The notes under the pieces: generated by a model
Told to the model about the DNA's origin: nothing
Database searches by the model: none
Seen by the model: the letters and a program-made list of their open reading frames with translations, nothing else
NCBI RefSeq assembly: GCF_004793635.1
Contig: NZ_SRXV01000001.1
Span: 1,178,501-1,242,500, forward strand
DNA: 64,000 bases
Direction: 5' to 3'
Origin: Marinicauda pacifica
GTDB taxonomy: Bacteria > Pseudomonadota > Alphaproteobacteria > Caulobacterales > Maricaulaceae
In this document: positions 45,298 to 54,006 of the stretch, piece after piece
Position numbering within the stretch: position 1 is the first letter of the stretch
How the letters are laid out: every line of letters starts with the position of its first letter
Program-made: the position numbers and the translations under genes

Positions 45298-45930
45298 TTG
45301 GCGTCTGCGGATTTCAATCGATCGGTATTCGTCAATTGCCCGTTTGACCACGAATACGAGCCCATCTTGCAGGCCATGCTGTTCTGCATCGTCTTCCTGG
45401 GGTTTACTCCCCGGATTGCGACCGAACGTTCGGACTCCGGCGAAAACCGCCTCGCCAAGATAAAAGAGCTGATCGAGAGCTCCCGATACTCAATACACGA
45501 TCTGAGCCGCTGCCAGGCAAGGACGGCGGGGGAACATTACCGGCTGAATATGCCCTTCGAGCTTGGGCTCGACTATGGCTGCAAGGCCTATTTTCCCGCG
45601 GCGGATCGCAAAAAGGTCTTGATCCTCGAAGAGAAACCCTACCGCTATCAGGCCGCGATCTCGGATTTGGCTGGGTTCGATATTGAGACCCACGAAGCCG
45701 ATTACCAAGTGGCCGTCCGCAAGGTGAGGAACTGGCTCGCGAATGAAGCGCGGGGGCGCTCCGACGGGGCCGGACGAATTCTGGACGCCTATGACGATTT
45801 CCAGGAGTGGAATTACGAACGCCAATGCGCGGCCGGATTCTCCGAAGACGACATTCTGGATTATCCGACCAGCGAGCTTCTCACCGCGATGTTCGACTGG
45901 ACCAAGGCAGGGCGTCCCGCCTCCTACTAG
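45298..45930 (+). CDS. TIR-like / nucleoside-deoxyribosyltransferase-like protein
   Basis: This 210-residue protein begins SVFVNCPFDHEYEPILQAML and contains GFTPRIATERSDSGENRLAKIKELI, SSRYSIHDLSRCQ and RLNMPFELGLDYGCKAY. A strand-loop at the N-terminus followed by a central N-x-x-FELG with a conserved Glu is the pattern of TIR-like and nucleoside 2-deoxyribosyltransferase-like folds, which cleave NAD or nucleotides. The family as a whole is uncharacterised as far as I recall. It starts at TTG 45298, coupled to the DUF2188 gene, and is less GC-rich than its neighbours. A defence or signalling role is inferred. Confidence 0.75.
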   Translation: MASADFNRSVFVNCPFDHEYEPILQAMLFCIVFLGFTPRIATERSDSGENRLAKIKELIESSRYSIHDLSRCQARTAGEHYRLNMPFELGLDYGCKAYFPAADRKKVLILEEKPYRYQAAISDLAGFDIETHEADYQVAVRKVRNWLANEARGRSDGAGRILDAYDDFQEWNYERQCAAGFSEDDILDYPTSELLTAMFDWTKAGRPASY

Positions 45931-45936
45931 TCCTGG

Positions 45937-46959
45937 CTAGGCATCCACACCGCGGCGGCGGGCGTAGGCGCCGGCCCAGGCATAGGCGCCCGTCAGTCCC
46001 GCGCACCCGAGGACAAACGCCAGGAAGGGCGCAGCGTCCGGCCCCTGGGCGGCCACGAGGCCGGCCAGCACGCAAAGGCTCGACAGGCCGCCATAAGCCA
46101 TGGCGGCCTGCGCATGGCTCCAGCCCGTCTTGATCAGGCGCTGGAAGGCATGTTCGCTGTGCGCTTCAAGGCTGAGACGGCCATGACGGGCGCGGCGCAG
46201 CAGGGTCAGCAGCACATCGACCAGCACCGGCAGGACGAAGAGCGGGGCAAGCCAGAGCGACCCGGCAAAGCCCTTGCCGGCCATGAGAAGCGCGCCGGCC
46301 CCATACAGCGCTCCCGCCGCGAGCGAGCCGGCATCGCCGGCGAAAAGCCTGGCCGGGGGAAGGTTAAGACCCAGCATTCCGAGAAGACTGCCGGCCAGAA
46401 GGACGCCGAGAAAGCTGGTCGACAGGCTGCCACTGGCGAGCCCCGCGACGGCCAGACCGATCCCGGCCGGGATCAGGACCGCGGCCAGCATGCCGTCCGA
46501 TCCGTCCACGAAATTGACGGCGTTGATCACCGTGAAGAGGAAGAGCGCGCTGCCCGCGACGGCCAGGACGGGGAAAAGCGCAATCGACCATTCCAGCGTG
46601 ACGGAGAGCCGGTCGACCGGGTAGAGACCGGCCAGCGCGAGGCAGAGCGCGCACATGCAGGCAAACTTGATCCGTCCGTTCAAGGCGAACAGATCATCGA
46701 GAAAGCCCAGCGCGCCGCACGCCCCGGCAAAGGCCAGCGCCGCGGCCATGCCGGGCGCGCCGACCGGTGCGGCGAGCAGAACGAGCGCTCCGGCCCCGCA
46801 CCCGGCCAGAATGCCGAGCCCGCCGCTGCGCGGCGTCGGTGTCGCGTGCAGCGAGCGCGCCTCAGGAAAGTCCAGCACCCCGCCTCGGCGCGACAGCTCG
46901 CTGACCAGCCAGCTCACCGCGGCGCTGATCAGGGCGGCGCTGAAGAGATAGACGCTCAT
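45937..46959 (-). CDS. GT4-family undecaprenyl-phosphate sugar-1-phosphate transferase
   Basis: This 340-residue protein is an integral membrane enzyme of the WecA/MraY family (about nine to ten spans). Motifs DDLFALNGRIKF, VNFVDGSDGMLA and FAGDAGS mark the catalytic site, and HGRLSLEAHSEHAFQRL carries the H-x-x-H/E-H loop. It transfers a sugar-1-phosphate from a UDP-sugar to undecaprenyl phosphate to start a surface polysaccharide or O-antigen chain. It overlaps ispE upstream by four bases. The nucleotide sugar is not determined. Confidence 0.92.
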   Translation of the reverse strand: MSVYLFSAALISAAVSWLVSELSRRGGVLDFPEARSLHATPTPRSGGLGILAGCGAGALVLLAAPVGAPGMAAALAFAGACGALGFLDDLFALNGRIKFACMCALCLALAGLYPVDRLSVTLEWSIALFPVLAVAGSALFLFTVINAVNFVDGSDGMLAAVLIPAGIGLAVAGLASGSLSTSFLGVLLAGSLLGMLGLNLPPARLFAGDAGSLAAGALYGAGALLMAGKGFAGSLWLAPLFVLPVLVDVLLTLLRRARHGRLSLEAHSEHAFQRLIKTGWSHAQAAMAYGGLSSLCVLAGLVAAQGPDAAPFLAFVLGCAGLTGAYAWAGAYARRRGVDA

Positions 46960-47843
46960 ACCAGCGCGCTGGCGAACTTGACCGGCTGAACGAGCCAGGA
47001 CGGGTTCTGCGCCGCCACTTCGTCCGCGGCAGTGCGGGCGTCCGGTTCGTCATCGAACAGGCCAAAGCAGGACGCGCCCGACCCTGACATTCGCGCGACG
47101 CGGCAGCCGGGAAGCCCTTCGAGCGCGTCCAGGACCGTGCCGATCTCCGGCACCATAGCGATGGCCGGCGTCTGAAGGTCGTTCTTCAAAGCGGCGGTGA
47201 GCGTGACCGCTGCGTCGCCATGACCGGCAATCGGCATGGCGCCAGGCACAAGCGCCTGCGGCTCGGTTTTGTCGTAGGCGGCGAAAACGGGCCCGGTCGC
47301 GACCGGCACGCCGGGATTGACGACGACACCATGCAGGTCCGGCCAGGCCAGCAGCGGCGAGACCCGCTCTCCGCGTCCGCGCATCAGCAAGGGCCGCGAA
47401 TAGACGCATGCCGGCACATCGGACCCGAGCACCGAGCCGATCTCGGCCAGCTGACGCGCTCCGAAATCGAGCTCCCACAGATGGCAGAGCGCGCGCAGTG
47501 TCGCGGCGGCGTCCGCGGAACCGCCACCCAGGCCTGCTGCTACGGGCAGCGCCTTTTCCAGCACGATCCTGGCCGACAGCTCGGGACGGCCGGCTGCGGC
47601 GCGCAGGGCATAGGCCGCCTTCAAGACGAGATTTTCCGCTTCGCTCTCCAGCGCAGCCGCGTGAGCACCCGACACCGATAGGTGAAGACCCTCTGGAGCC
47701 GGTTCGGCGAAAATGACATCGCCCCAGTCGGCAAACACCACCAGGGAATCGACCGGGTGGTAGCCGTCGGCCTGGAGCGGGCCGACATTGAGAGACAGAT
47801 TGACCTTGGCGGGCGCGAACTCGCGTATGGCTTGCCCAGTCAT
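46956..47843 (-). CDS. ispE: 4-diphosphocytidyl-2-C-methyl-D-erythritol kinase
   Basis: This 295-residue GHMP-family kinase phosphorylates CDP-methylerythritol in the non-mevalonate isoprenoid pathway. The substrate segment APAKVNLSLNVGPLQADGYHPVDSLVVFADWGD and the ATP loop PVAAGLGGGSADAAATLRAL are present, and the C-terminal GSGASCFGLF is the third GHMP motif. It overlaps the TPR gene by four bases and the GT4 gene by four bases. With ispB nearby, the region supplies isoprenoid precursors. Confidence 0.96.
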   Translation of the reverse strand: MTGQAIREFAPAKVNLSLNVGPLQADGYHPVDSLVVFADWGDVIFAEPAPEGLHLSVSGAHAAALESEAENLVLKAAYALRAAAGRPELSARIVLEKALPVAAGLGGGSADAAATLRALCHLWELDFGARQLAEIGSVLGSDVPACVYSRPLLMRGRGERVSPLLAWPDLHGVVVNPGVPVATGPVFAAYDKTEPQALVPGAMPIAGHGDAAVTLTAALKNDLQTPAIAMVPEIGTVLDALEGLPGCRVARMSGSGASCFGLFDDEPDARTAADEVAAQNPSWLVQPVKFASALV

Positions 47844-49510
47844 TCGATGTCGTCCGGCCCCGTTTCGATTCCGCCCTCGAGGCGCGCCTCGATCAGGGTC
47901 CGTTCGCGCGGCTGCGGGTCCAGCTCCAGCGCGTGCTCCCAGGAAAAGCGCGCTTCCAGCGCGCGGCCCTGACGCGCATAGGCGTCGCCGAGATGCCAGT
48001 TGATCGTCGCATTGCCGGGCGAAGCCACGGCGGCGCGTTCCAGATACCCGACCGCTTCCTCGTAGCGCCCGAGCTTGTAGAGTCCCCAGCCGACACTATC
48101 CAGGATCGCGCCGTTGTCCGGGGCGAGCTCGGCGGCACGCCGGACCATGTCGAGCCCCTCCTCCACGTGCTCGCCGAAGACGATCCAGTTATAGCCGAGA
48201 TGGTTGAGGACGCGCGGCTCGTCGGGGGCGTATTCGAGCGCCTGGATATAGCGCGCCTCGGCGCTGTCCCAGTCGCCAAGCTGCTGGTAGCAGATGCCTT
48301 CGAAGAAGGCCGGCTGCCAGCGCTGCCGGGCGCTCCGGTCCGTCTCCGAAACGCTGGCGTACAGAGGCAGCGCGCGGTCGCACTGGTCGGTCAGGCGGTA
48401 GATGTCGGCGAGCAACAGACGCGCCGTCTCGTCCATGCTGTCAGATTGCAGCTGCTCGGCGCGCAGGAGCGCCTCTTCGCGCCGCCCCGTGGTGAAGAGC
48501 AGCCAGGCCGCGTCGACCTCGGCACGCGTTTCGAACGCGGTGCCGTCGAGCGATTCGTAGATGGCGAGCGCCTCGCCATCCATGTCGATGGATTCCAGCG
48601 TCTGGGCAAGCGAGTAGCGGTTGCGGGCAAACTCGGGATCGACGCGTTCCACCAGGCGCTGGAACAGGGCGGTGTAATCGCCCGGCGAGTTGCGCGTGAG
48701 CGCGCGCGTCAGGGCATAGAGGGCGCGGGCGGCATACTCGTTGGCGTCAAAGCGCGGGGCGCGGCGGCCCGCCTCGGCGCGCTGCAGAGCGTAAAGCACT
48801 TCGGGATCGGGATAAGGGTCTTCGTCGACGCGTTGCCGGTAAAGCGCGATCGCCTCGTTGCGGCGTCCGCGCCGCTCCAGCAAGGCCCCCTGGAGGACCG
48901 TCGCGAGTTCGATCATGTCCCCGTTCAGGGCCGCGCTGGTATACCCGTCCAGCGCCCGGTCCCACTGGCCGGCCGCCTCGAACAGCATCGCCTTGTGCAG
49001 GATCCCGTAGTCGGCGACCTGCGCGGAGACATCGAGCGTTTCCGCGGCGACTTCGCGCGCGCCGGAGCGGGTCTGGGCGCGCGACCAGTCGGTCATGACG
49101 GTCTGGACCGCGCGGGCGAATGCGCCGAGCTGGGGATCGTCCGGCGAGTCCTCGTAGCGGTCCCCGCGTTCCAGCGCGACCGCATCGAGATAGAGGCGCA
49201 CGAGCTGAGGATCTTCCGCGCCTTCCGCCGAGGTCAGGGCGGCCTGATCGGCCAGCTCGAAATCGCCCGCCAGCAATGCGGCAAAGAAGCTGCGCTGGGA
49301 CAGCAGCTCGAAATCGGGCTGCAGCTCCAGCGCTTCGGCATAGAGCGCGGCGGAGCGATCCATGTCGCGCGACGCCCCGGCATAGCGCGCCGCCAGAAAC
49401 GCGCCGTAGACCGAGGATTCCTCGGCCTCCTCGGGAGACAGGAAATTGCTGCCTGCCGCGCAGGAGGCGGCCAGCAGCAGGGAGAGACAGGTCAAGGTCG
49501 TGGCGCGCAT
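47840..49510 (-). CDS. TPR-repeat lipoprotein-like periplasmic protein
   Basis: This 556-residue protein has a signal peptide (LTCLSLLLAASC, possible lipidation at the Cys although the -3 residue is not ideal) and numerous TPR-type helical repeats, for example CYQQLGDWDSAEARYIQALEYAPDEPRVLNHLGYNWI and GLYKLGRYEEAVGYLERAAVASPGNATINWHLGDAYARQGR. It is probably a scaffold at the outer or periplasmic side; the partner is unknown. The ATG at 49510 marks the signal peptide start. It overlaps ispE by four bases and follows ETF-QO with 41 bases between. Confidence 0.88.
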   Translation of the reverse strand: MRATTLTCLSLLLAASCAAGSNFLSPEEAEESSVYGAFLAARYAGASRDMDRSAALYAEALELQPDFELLSQRSFFAALLAGDFELADQAALTSAEGAEDPQLVRLYLDAVALERGDRYEDSPDDPQLGAFARAVQTVMTDWSRAQTRSGAREVAAETLDVSAQVADYGILHKAMLFEAAGQWDRALDGYTSAALNGDMIELATVLQGALLERRGRRNEAIALYRQRVDEDPYPDPEVLYALQRAEAGRRAPRFDANEYAARALYALTRALTRNSPGDYTALFQRLVERVDPEFARNRYSLAQTLESIDMDGEALAIYESLDGTAFETRAEVDAAWLLFTTGRREEALLRAEQLQSDSMDETARLLLADIYRLTDQCDRALPLYASVSETDRSARQRWQPAFFEGICYQQLGDWDSAEARYIQALEYAPDEPRVLNHLGYNWIVFGEHVEEGLDMVRRAAELAPDNGAILDSVGWGLYKLGRYEEAVGYLERAAVASPGNATINWHLGDAYARQGRALEARFSWEHALELDPQPRERTLIEARLEGGIETGPDDIE

Positions 49511-49551
49511 GGCAATCGCGCCCGGATTATCTCCGGGCGCGCCTTGTGGTC

Positions 49552-51225
49552 TTACATGTTGGGATAGTTGGGACCGCCGCCACCTTCCGGTGTCGTCCAG
49601 TTGATGTTCTGGTTCGGGTCCTTGATATCGCACGTCTTGCAGTGGACGCAGTTCTGCGCGTTGATCACGAACTGCTTCTCGCCACCGGAATCCGGCTCCA
49701 CCCACTCATACACAGCGGCCGGGCAATAGCGCGCGCTCGGCCCGCCATAGACCTCCAGCTCGCTTTCCTTCTGAAGCTGCCAGTCGGCGACCTTCAGGTG
49801 TACCGGCTGGTCTTCCTCGTGATTGGTGTTGGAGATGAACACCGAGGACAGACGGTCGAAGGTGAGTTCGCCGTCCGGCTTGGGATAGGTGATCGGCTTG
49901 CACTTGCTGGCCGGCTTGGTGACTTCGTAGTCCGCGCCGCCATGGTCCATCGTGCCGAAAACGGAAAAGCCGAACAGCTCGTTCGTCCACATGTCGAGCC
50001 CGCCCAGCATCACGCCGACCGTCGTGCCGAACTTGGACCAGAGCGGCTTGACGTTGCGCACCTTTTTCAGCTCGGCCTTGACCCAGCTCTTGTCGTAGGC
50101 GGCTTCATAGGCGTCCAGCGTGTCGTGCTGACGCCCTTCGGTGACGGCTTCGAACGCGGCCTCGGCGCCCAGCATGCCGGTCTTCATCGCGTTATGGCTG
50201 CCCTTGATGCGCGGCACGTTCACGAACCCGGCCGAGCATCCGATCAACGCACCGCCGGGGAAGGCCAGCTTGGGCACCGACTGGTAGCCGCCTTCGGTGA
50301 TGGCACGCGCGCCATAGGACAGGCGCTCCCCGCCTTCGAGCACTTCGGCGATATCGGGATGGGTCTTGAGGCGCTGGAACTCGCCGAAGGGGAAGAGGTG
50401 CGGGTTCTTGTAGTTGAGGTGCATCACGAAGCCGATGGACACCAGATTGTCCCCGAAATGATACATCCAGCTGCCGCCGCCGGTTTCGTTGTCGAGCGGC
50501 CAGCCCATCGTGTGCTGGGTGTAGCCCTTCTTGAACTTCTCCGGCTTGACGCGCCACAGCTCCTTCATGCCGAGGCCGTATTTCTGCGGTTCGCGGTCCT
50601 CGTCCAGGTTGAAGCGCTTGATCAGCTGCTTAGACAGGGAGCCGCGCGCACCTTCTGCGATGAGGGTGTATTTGGCGCGCAGCTCCATGCCCGGCGCATA
50701 CATGTCCTTGTGCGAGCCATCCTTGGCCACGCCCATATCGCCGGTGATCACGCCCTTGATGGCGCCGTCTTCCTCGATGTACTCGGCCGCGGGGAAGCCG
50801 GGATAGATCTCAACGCCCATCTCTTCGGCCTTGGCCGCGAGAAAGCGGCAAACCTCGCCGAGCGAGCCGACATAGCAGCCCTTGTTGTGCATGAATCCGG
50901 GCATCATGAAGCCGGGGAAAGCGGCCGAACCGGCTTCGCCCAGCATGAAGAATTTGTCGCCCGTCACCTCGGTCTCGAGCGGATTGGCCGGATCGTCGCG
51001 CCAGTCAGGCAGCAACTCGTCCATGGCCTTGGGGTCGAAGACAACGCCGGACAGGATATGGGCGCCGACCTCGGAGCCCTTTTCGATCACCGCGATGGTG
51101 ATTTCCTTGCCGGACTCCTGGGCCAGCTGCATGAGCCGGATCGCGGCGGAGAGGCCAGCCGGGCCCGCCCCTGCGATCACAACATCATATTCCATCGATT
51201 CCCGTTCGATCGCCTCTTCGGCCAT
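49552..51225 (-). CDS. Electron-transfer flavoprotein-ubiquinone oxidoreductase
   Basis: This 557-residue protein passes electrons from the electron-transfer flavoprotein to ubiquinone in fatty-acid and amino-acid oxidation. The FAD dinucleotide motif VVIAGAGPAGLSAAIRL opens the sequence, and the C-terminal 4Fe-4S site is visible as C..C..C in CPAAVYEWV and INAQNCVHCKTCDIKDP. GAGGAG precedes the ATG at 51225. It fits the acyl-CoA/propionate catabolism implied by mutAB elsewhere in the window. Confidence 0.96.
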   Translation of the reverse strand: MAEEAIERESMEYDVVIAGAGPAGLSAAIRLMQLAQESGKEITIAVIEKGSEVGAHILSGVVFDPKAMDELLPDWRDDPANPLETEVTGDKFFMLGEAGSAAFPGFMMPGFMHNKGCYVGSLGEVCRFLAAKAEEMGVEIYPGFPAAEYIEEDGAIKGVITGDMGVAKDGSHKDMYAPGMELRAKYTLIAEGARGSLSKQLIKRFNLDEDREPQKYGLGMKELWRVKPEKFKKGYTQHTMGWPLDNETGGGSWMYHFGDNLVSIGFVMHLNYKNPHLFPFGEFQRLKTHPDIAEVLEGGERLSYGARAITEGGYQSVPKLAFPGGALIGCSAGFVNVPRIKGSHNAMKTGMLGAEAAFEAVTEGRQHDTLDAYEAAYDKSWVKAELKKVRNVKPLWSKFGTTVGVMLGGLDMWTNELFGFSVFGTMDHGGADYEVTKPASKCKPITYPKPDGELTFDRLSSVFISNTNHEEDQPVHLKVADWQLQKESELEVYGGPSARYCPAAVYEWVEPDSGGEKQFVINAQNCVHCKTCDIKDPNQNINWTTPEGGGGPNYPNM

Positions 51226-51390
51226 GTCGTCTCCTCGCAACTTCTTCTTTTTCACCGCTTCGGCGTCTCGACCGAACACGCGGCTTTGCGTTGGCTCGTT
51301 CCCGTCTTAGCCTAGCTCCTGCCTTTCAGCTAGGGCAGCCCGCCGCGCAGGCCAGCGCGCGCACACCTCAAAGTCCACCGGACCCGCACC

Positions 51391-52239
51391 ATGACCGCAC
51401 CGCTTTCACCGGACGAAACGCGCATCCTGAAAAGCCTGCTGTCCTGGTGGGAAGAGGCCGGGGTCGAGATGCCCGACATCCCGGCAGCGGCGCGAAGCGA
51501 GCCGAGTACGCGTCCGGGCCGCGAGGCCGCGGGAGCCGTCATGCGTCAGACGCCGAGCGCCGCACCCGCGCGTCCTGCCGCCACGGCCGCGCGCGCCAGA
51601 GAAGCGGGATTCGGCGCGGAGCCGCCCGAGCAGGATGGCCGGGAAATGGCCGGACAGGCCCAGTCTCTCGACGCGCTCAAAGCCGCGCTGGATGCGTTCG
51701 AAGGCTGCCCGCTCAAGACGACGGCGAAGAGTACCGTTTTCGCGCGCGGCAACCCTGAAGCCGCCATCATGGTGGTCGGCGAGGCGCCCGGCCGCGAGGA
51801 AGACGATCAGGGCCAGCCCTTTGTCGGGCGGTCCGGTCAGCTGCTTGACCGGATGTTCGCTGCCATTGGCCTGGACGAGAGCCAGCTCTACATCACCAAT
51901 ATCGTCAACTGGCGTCCGCCGGGAAACCGCAAGCCGACCGACGCGGAGATCGCGGCGTGCCTGCCGTTTGCCGAGCGCCATATCGCGCTGGCAAAACCGA
52001 AATTGCTGGTCTTTGCCGGCGGTATTTCCGCGCAGACCCTGCTCAGGGCCAAGTCGGGGATCATGAGCCTGCGCGGGCGCTGGACCGAATACCGGGTCAA
52101 GGACGAGGCCTTCGAGGAGGCTGGCTCGATCCCGGCCCTGCCGATCTTCCACCCGGCCTTCCTCCTGCGCCGCCCGCAGGAAAAGCGCCGCGCCTGGGCC
52201 GACATGCTCAGCCTGCAGGAGCGGCTGGAGACACTCTAG
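51391..52239 (+). CDS. Uracil-DNA glycosylase, family 4-like
   Basis: This 282-residue protein removes uracil from DNA. Core motifs are VGEAPGREEDDQGQPFVGRSGQLLDRM (active-site water-activating Glu region), YITNIVNWRPPGNRKPT, and FHPAFLLRRP (the C-terminal HPS/HPA loop). The N-terminal 90 residues are low-complexity and Ala-rich. Only single cysteines appear where family 4 proteins have the CxxC half of an iron-sulfur site, so the cluster may be incomplete. It is divergent from ETF-QO. Confidence 0.88.
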   Translation: MTAPLSPDETRILKSLLSWWEEAGVEMPDIPAAARSEPSTRPGREAAGAVMRQTPSAAPARPAATAARAREAGFGAEPPEQDGREMAGQAQSLDALKAALDAFEGCPLKTTAKSTVFARGNPEAAIMVVGEAPGREEDDQGQPFVGRSGQLLDRMFAAIGLDESQLYITNIVNWRPPGNRKPTDAEIAACLPFAERHIALAKPKLLVFAGGISAQTLLRAKSGIMSLRGRWTEYRVKDEAFEEAGSIPALPIFHPAFLLRRPQEKRRAWADMLSLQERLETL

Positions 52240-52901
52240 CCGCCGAGCGCACGCAGATCGGCCACCTCGTCCACGTCGCGCAGCATGCGCAGATAGGCGA
52301 TCCTGCCCAGCCCGCACGCGATCAGGCGCGCTTCAAGATCGCGGCGCGTTTCGCGGTGGGACCAGCGCACGCCCTCGAACAGGGCCGCCGGTGCGGGCGC
52401 GTTCAAGCCGAGCAGCCAGTAGCCGCCGTCTTCGGCCGGACCGATGACCGCGTCGTTCTGCCTGAGCAGGGTGAAGGCGCGCGCAATGTCGGCGCGGGCG
52501 ATCTGGGGCGCGTCGGTGCCGATGACGATGACGGGGCCCCGTCCTTGCTCACCGACTTGCGAGTACGATGCCCGCGGACCCGACCCCGGACGCTTTGCGC
52601 GTCCTGTGCGATCTGGCGCCGCGCCGAACACGCGCGCCTGGCGCGTACCGAGGTCGCCGTGCCCTTGCGCGATTCGCGCCATCGCTTGCGGCCAGACGCC
52701 GGGAAAGTGCCGCCCGGCCGCCTCATCCGGACTGACGGCCAGACATGTTTGCCAGCAGGGTCCGGTCACCTGGCGCAAGACCCGCGCCGTCATCACGCGG
52801 TAGAGCCGCCAGCCCTCGACCTGGCCGACGCCGCGCGCCAGGCGCGTCTTGGCACCGCCGATCAGGGGCGCCTTGGCGAACACGACCAGACGCGCGGTCA
52901 T
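52236..52901 (-). CDS. TIGR04282-type glycosyltransferase (DUF2064)
   Basis: This 221-residue protein matches the TIGR04282/DUF2064 family (LVVFAKAPLIGGAKTRLARGVGQ, VIGTDAPQIARADIARAFTLL, AEDGGYWLLGL), annotated from its neighbourhood in some genomes as arsenosugar biosynthesis glycosyltransferases. Its start overlaps the end of the TIGR04283 gene by four bases. No arsenic methyltransferase (ArsM) or ArsS is in view, so the arsenosugar role is not supported here; a small-molecule or lipid glycosylation is equally possible. Confidence 0.85.
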   Translation of the reverse strand: MTARLVVFAKAPLIGGAKTRLARGVGQVEGWRLYRVMTARVLRQVTGPCWQTCLAVSPDEAAGRHFPGVWPQAMARIAQGHGDLGTRQARVFGAAPDRTGRAKRPGSGPRASYSQVGEQGRGPVIVIGTDAPQIARADIARAFTLLRQNDAVIGPAEDGGYWLLGLNAPAPAALFEGVRWSHRETRRDLEARLIACGLGRIAYLRMLRDVDEVADLRALGG

Positions 52902-53596
52902 CTGGAATAAGCTCTCGCCAGACGGGCCGGATCCGCGCCGAGATAATAGCGTGCCAGCAAGGTGAGATTGCGCGCGGACCGCGCCGCATAGCCCTGCCTG
53001 GCAAAGCGCTGCGCGCTTGTGACCGCGCGGCTCCTCAGAATGGAGAGCCGCCGGCGTCCGATCCGCCGGACCAGATCGACATCCTCGAACAAGGCAAGCG
53101 GCCTGTAGCCGCCGAGCTGCTCGTAGAACTCGCGCGAGATAAGCAGGCCCTGATCGCCATAAGGAAGTTTCAGCGCGGCAGAACGCCAGTTCACGCCGCG
53201 CGTCAGGCGCCTGGCCGGTGCACCCTGCGCATCAAGCGCAAAGCGGAAGGCCCAGGCCCGCAGGCTGTTGCCGCCCATAACGCGCCTGACTTCGGCCGAC
53301 CAGCCCGGCTCCAGCCGGGTATCGGCGTGCAGGAAGAGATACCAGTCATCGCGCCCGGCAAGGCCGGCCGCCACCTGAGCGCCCGCGATGAGCTGCGGCC
53401 CGCGCCCGCGTGGACCGGTGACAAGATGGAAACCGGCCCGGCGCGCAAGCTCGCGCGTCGTATCCGCCGATCCGCCGTCGGCCAGCACCCAGCCGGCGAC
53501 GAGACCCGAGCGCACACCCTCCTCCAGCCCCTCCAGCGTGGCGGGCAGGTGGCAGGCGGCGTCGAGAGCGGGAATGATAACGACGAGGCGGCTCAT
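52898..53596 (-). CDS. TIGR04283-type GT2 glycosyltransferase
   Basis: This 232-residue protein is a GT-A-fold glycosyltransferase. The nucleotide-sugar region LVVIIPALDAACHLPATLEGLEE, VLADGGSADTT, the metal motif FLHADTRLEPGW and the acceptor region EQLGGYRPLALFEDVDLVRRI are present. It is the partner of the TIGR04282 gene downstream. The ATG at 53596 is chosen over an upstream frame. It stands 85 bases from the divergent radical SAM gene and is the last ordinary chromosomal gene on this side. Confidence 0.88.
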   Translation of the reverse strand: MSRLVVIIPALDAACHLPATLEGLEEGVRSGLVAGWVLADGGSADTTRELARRAGFHLVTGPRGRGPQLIAGAQVAAGLAGRDDWYLFLHADTRLEPGWSAEVRRVMGGNSLRAWAFRFALDAQGAPARRLTRGVNWRSAALKLPYGDQGLLISREFYEQLGGYRPLALFEDVDLVRRIGRRRLSILRSRAVTSAQRFARQGYAARSARNLTLLARYYLGADPARLARAYSR

Positions 53597-53681
53597 GAGC
53601 TCTGTCAAAGCCGGTCCGCGACCGGAAGTCAAACTGAAAAAGTTCTTGCTTTGTTCTGTTCGCGGAAACAGGATCAGCGCC

Positions 53682-53954
53682 ATGAGCACGCGTATCCTCT
53701 CCCCCCGCCAGTCGGTTGCGCTGCCCGAGCACCTTCAGCAGAAGGGACGCGGTGCGAAATCGAACGCCGCCGGCCGGTTCGAACGGCATACGGCCGAACC
53801 CTTCGACGATGGGTGGGAAACAGGCGACAAGCCGGCGCCGCGCCTCGACACCACGCTGATCCGCGATGCCTCGCGCTCCATCGTGTCGACCAATGACAGT
53901 CCCGATATCGGCTTTAACCGCTCGATCAATCCGTATCGCGGATGCGAGCACGGC
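53682..53954 (+). pseudogene. PA0069-family radical SAM gene, interrupted by integration
   Basis: The N-terminal 91 codons of a PA0069-type radical SAM protein are recognisable (KGRGAKSNAAGRFERH, then TNDSPDIGFNRSINPYRGCEHG). Intact relatives continue with C-x-Y-C to complete the C-x3-C-x2-C cluster motif. Here the sequence changes to WLYSS, so only the first cysteine of the motif is left. Downstream comes foreign DNA with recombinase genes, and the C-terminal part does not reappear in the window. The reading frame goes on for 49 codons of unrelated sequence. The best explanation is site-specific insertion at these codons. Confidence 0.85.
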
Positions 53955-53960
53955 TGGCTG
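53945..53960. mobile_element. Left attachment site (attL) of the serine-recombinase element
   Basis: The match to the radical SAM family ends in GAGCACGGCTG, the codons for E-H-G and the first bases of the next residue. From here to the right the sequence is element-derived. The core crossover is probably within GGCTG, by comparison with the family sequence, but the intact site is not visible, so the exact bases are inferred. Confidence 0.6.
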
Positions 53961-53963
53961 TAT

Positions 53964-53995
53964 TCCTCTGTTGCACACATCAGAGCAACAGAGGA
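53964..53995. repeat. Perfect inverted repeat at the element's left end
   Basis: TCCTCTGTTGC and GCAACAGAGGA are perfect 11-bp arms around a 10-base centre. The repeat lies about 10 bases inside the attL crossover and 12 bases before the recombinase ATG. It could be a recombinase recognition half-site pair or an operator for autoregulation. Confidence 0.75.
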
Positions 53996-54006
53996 TACGA
54001 TCAACC

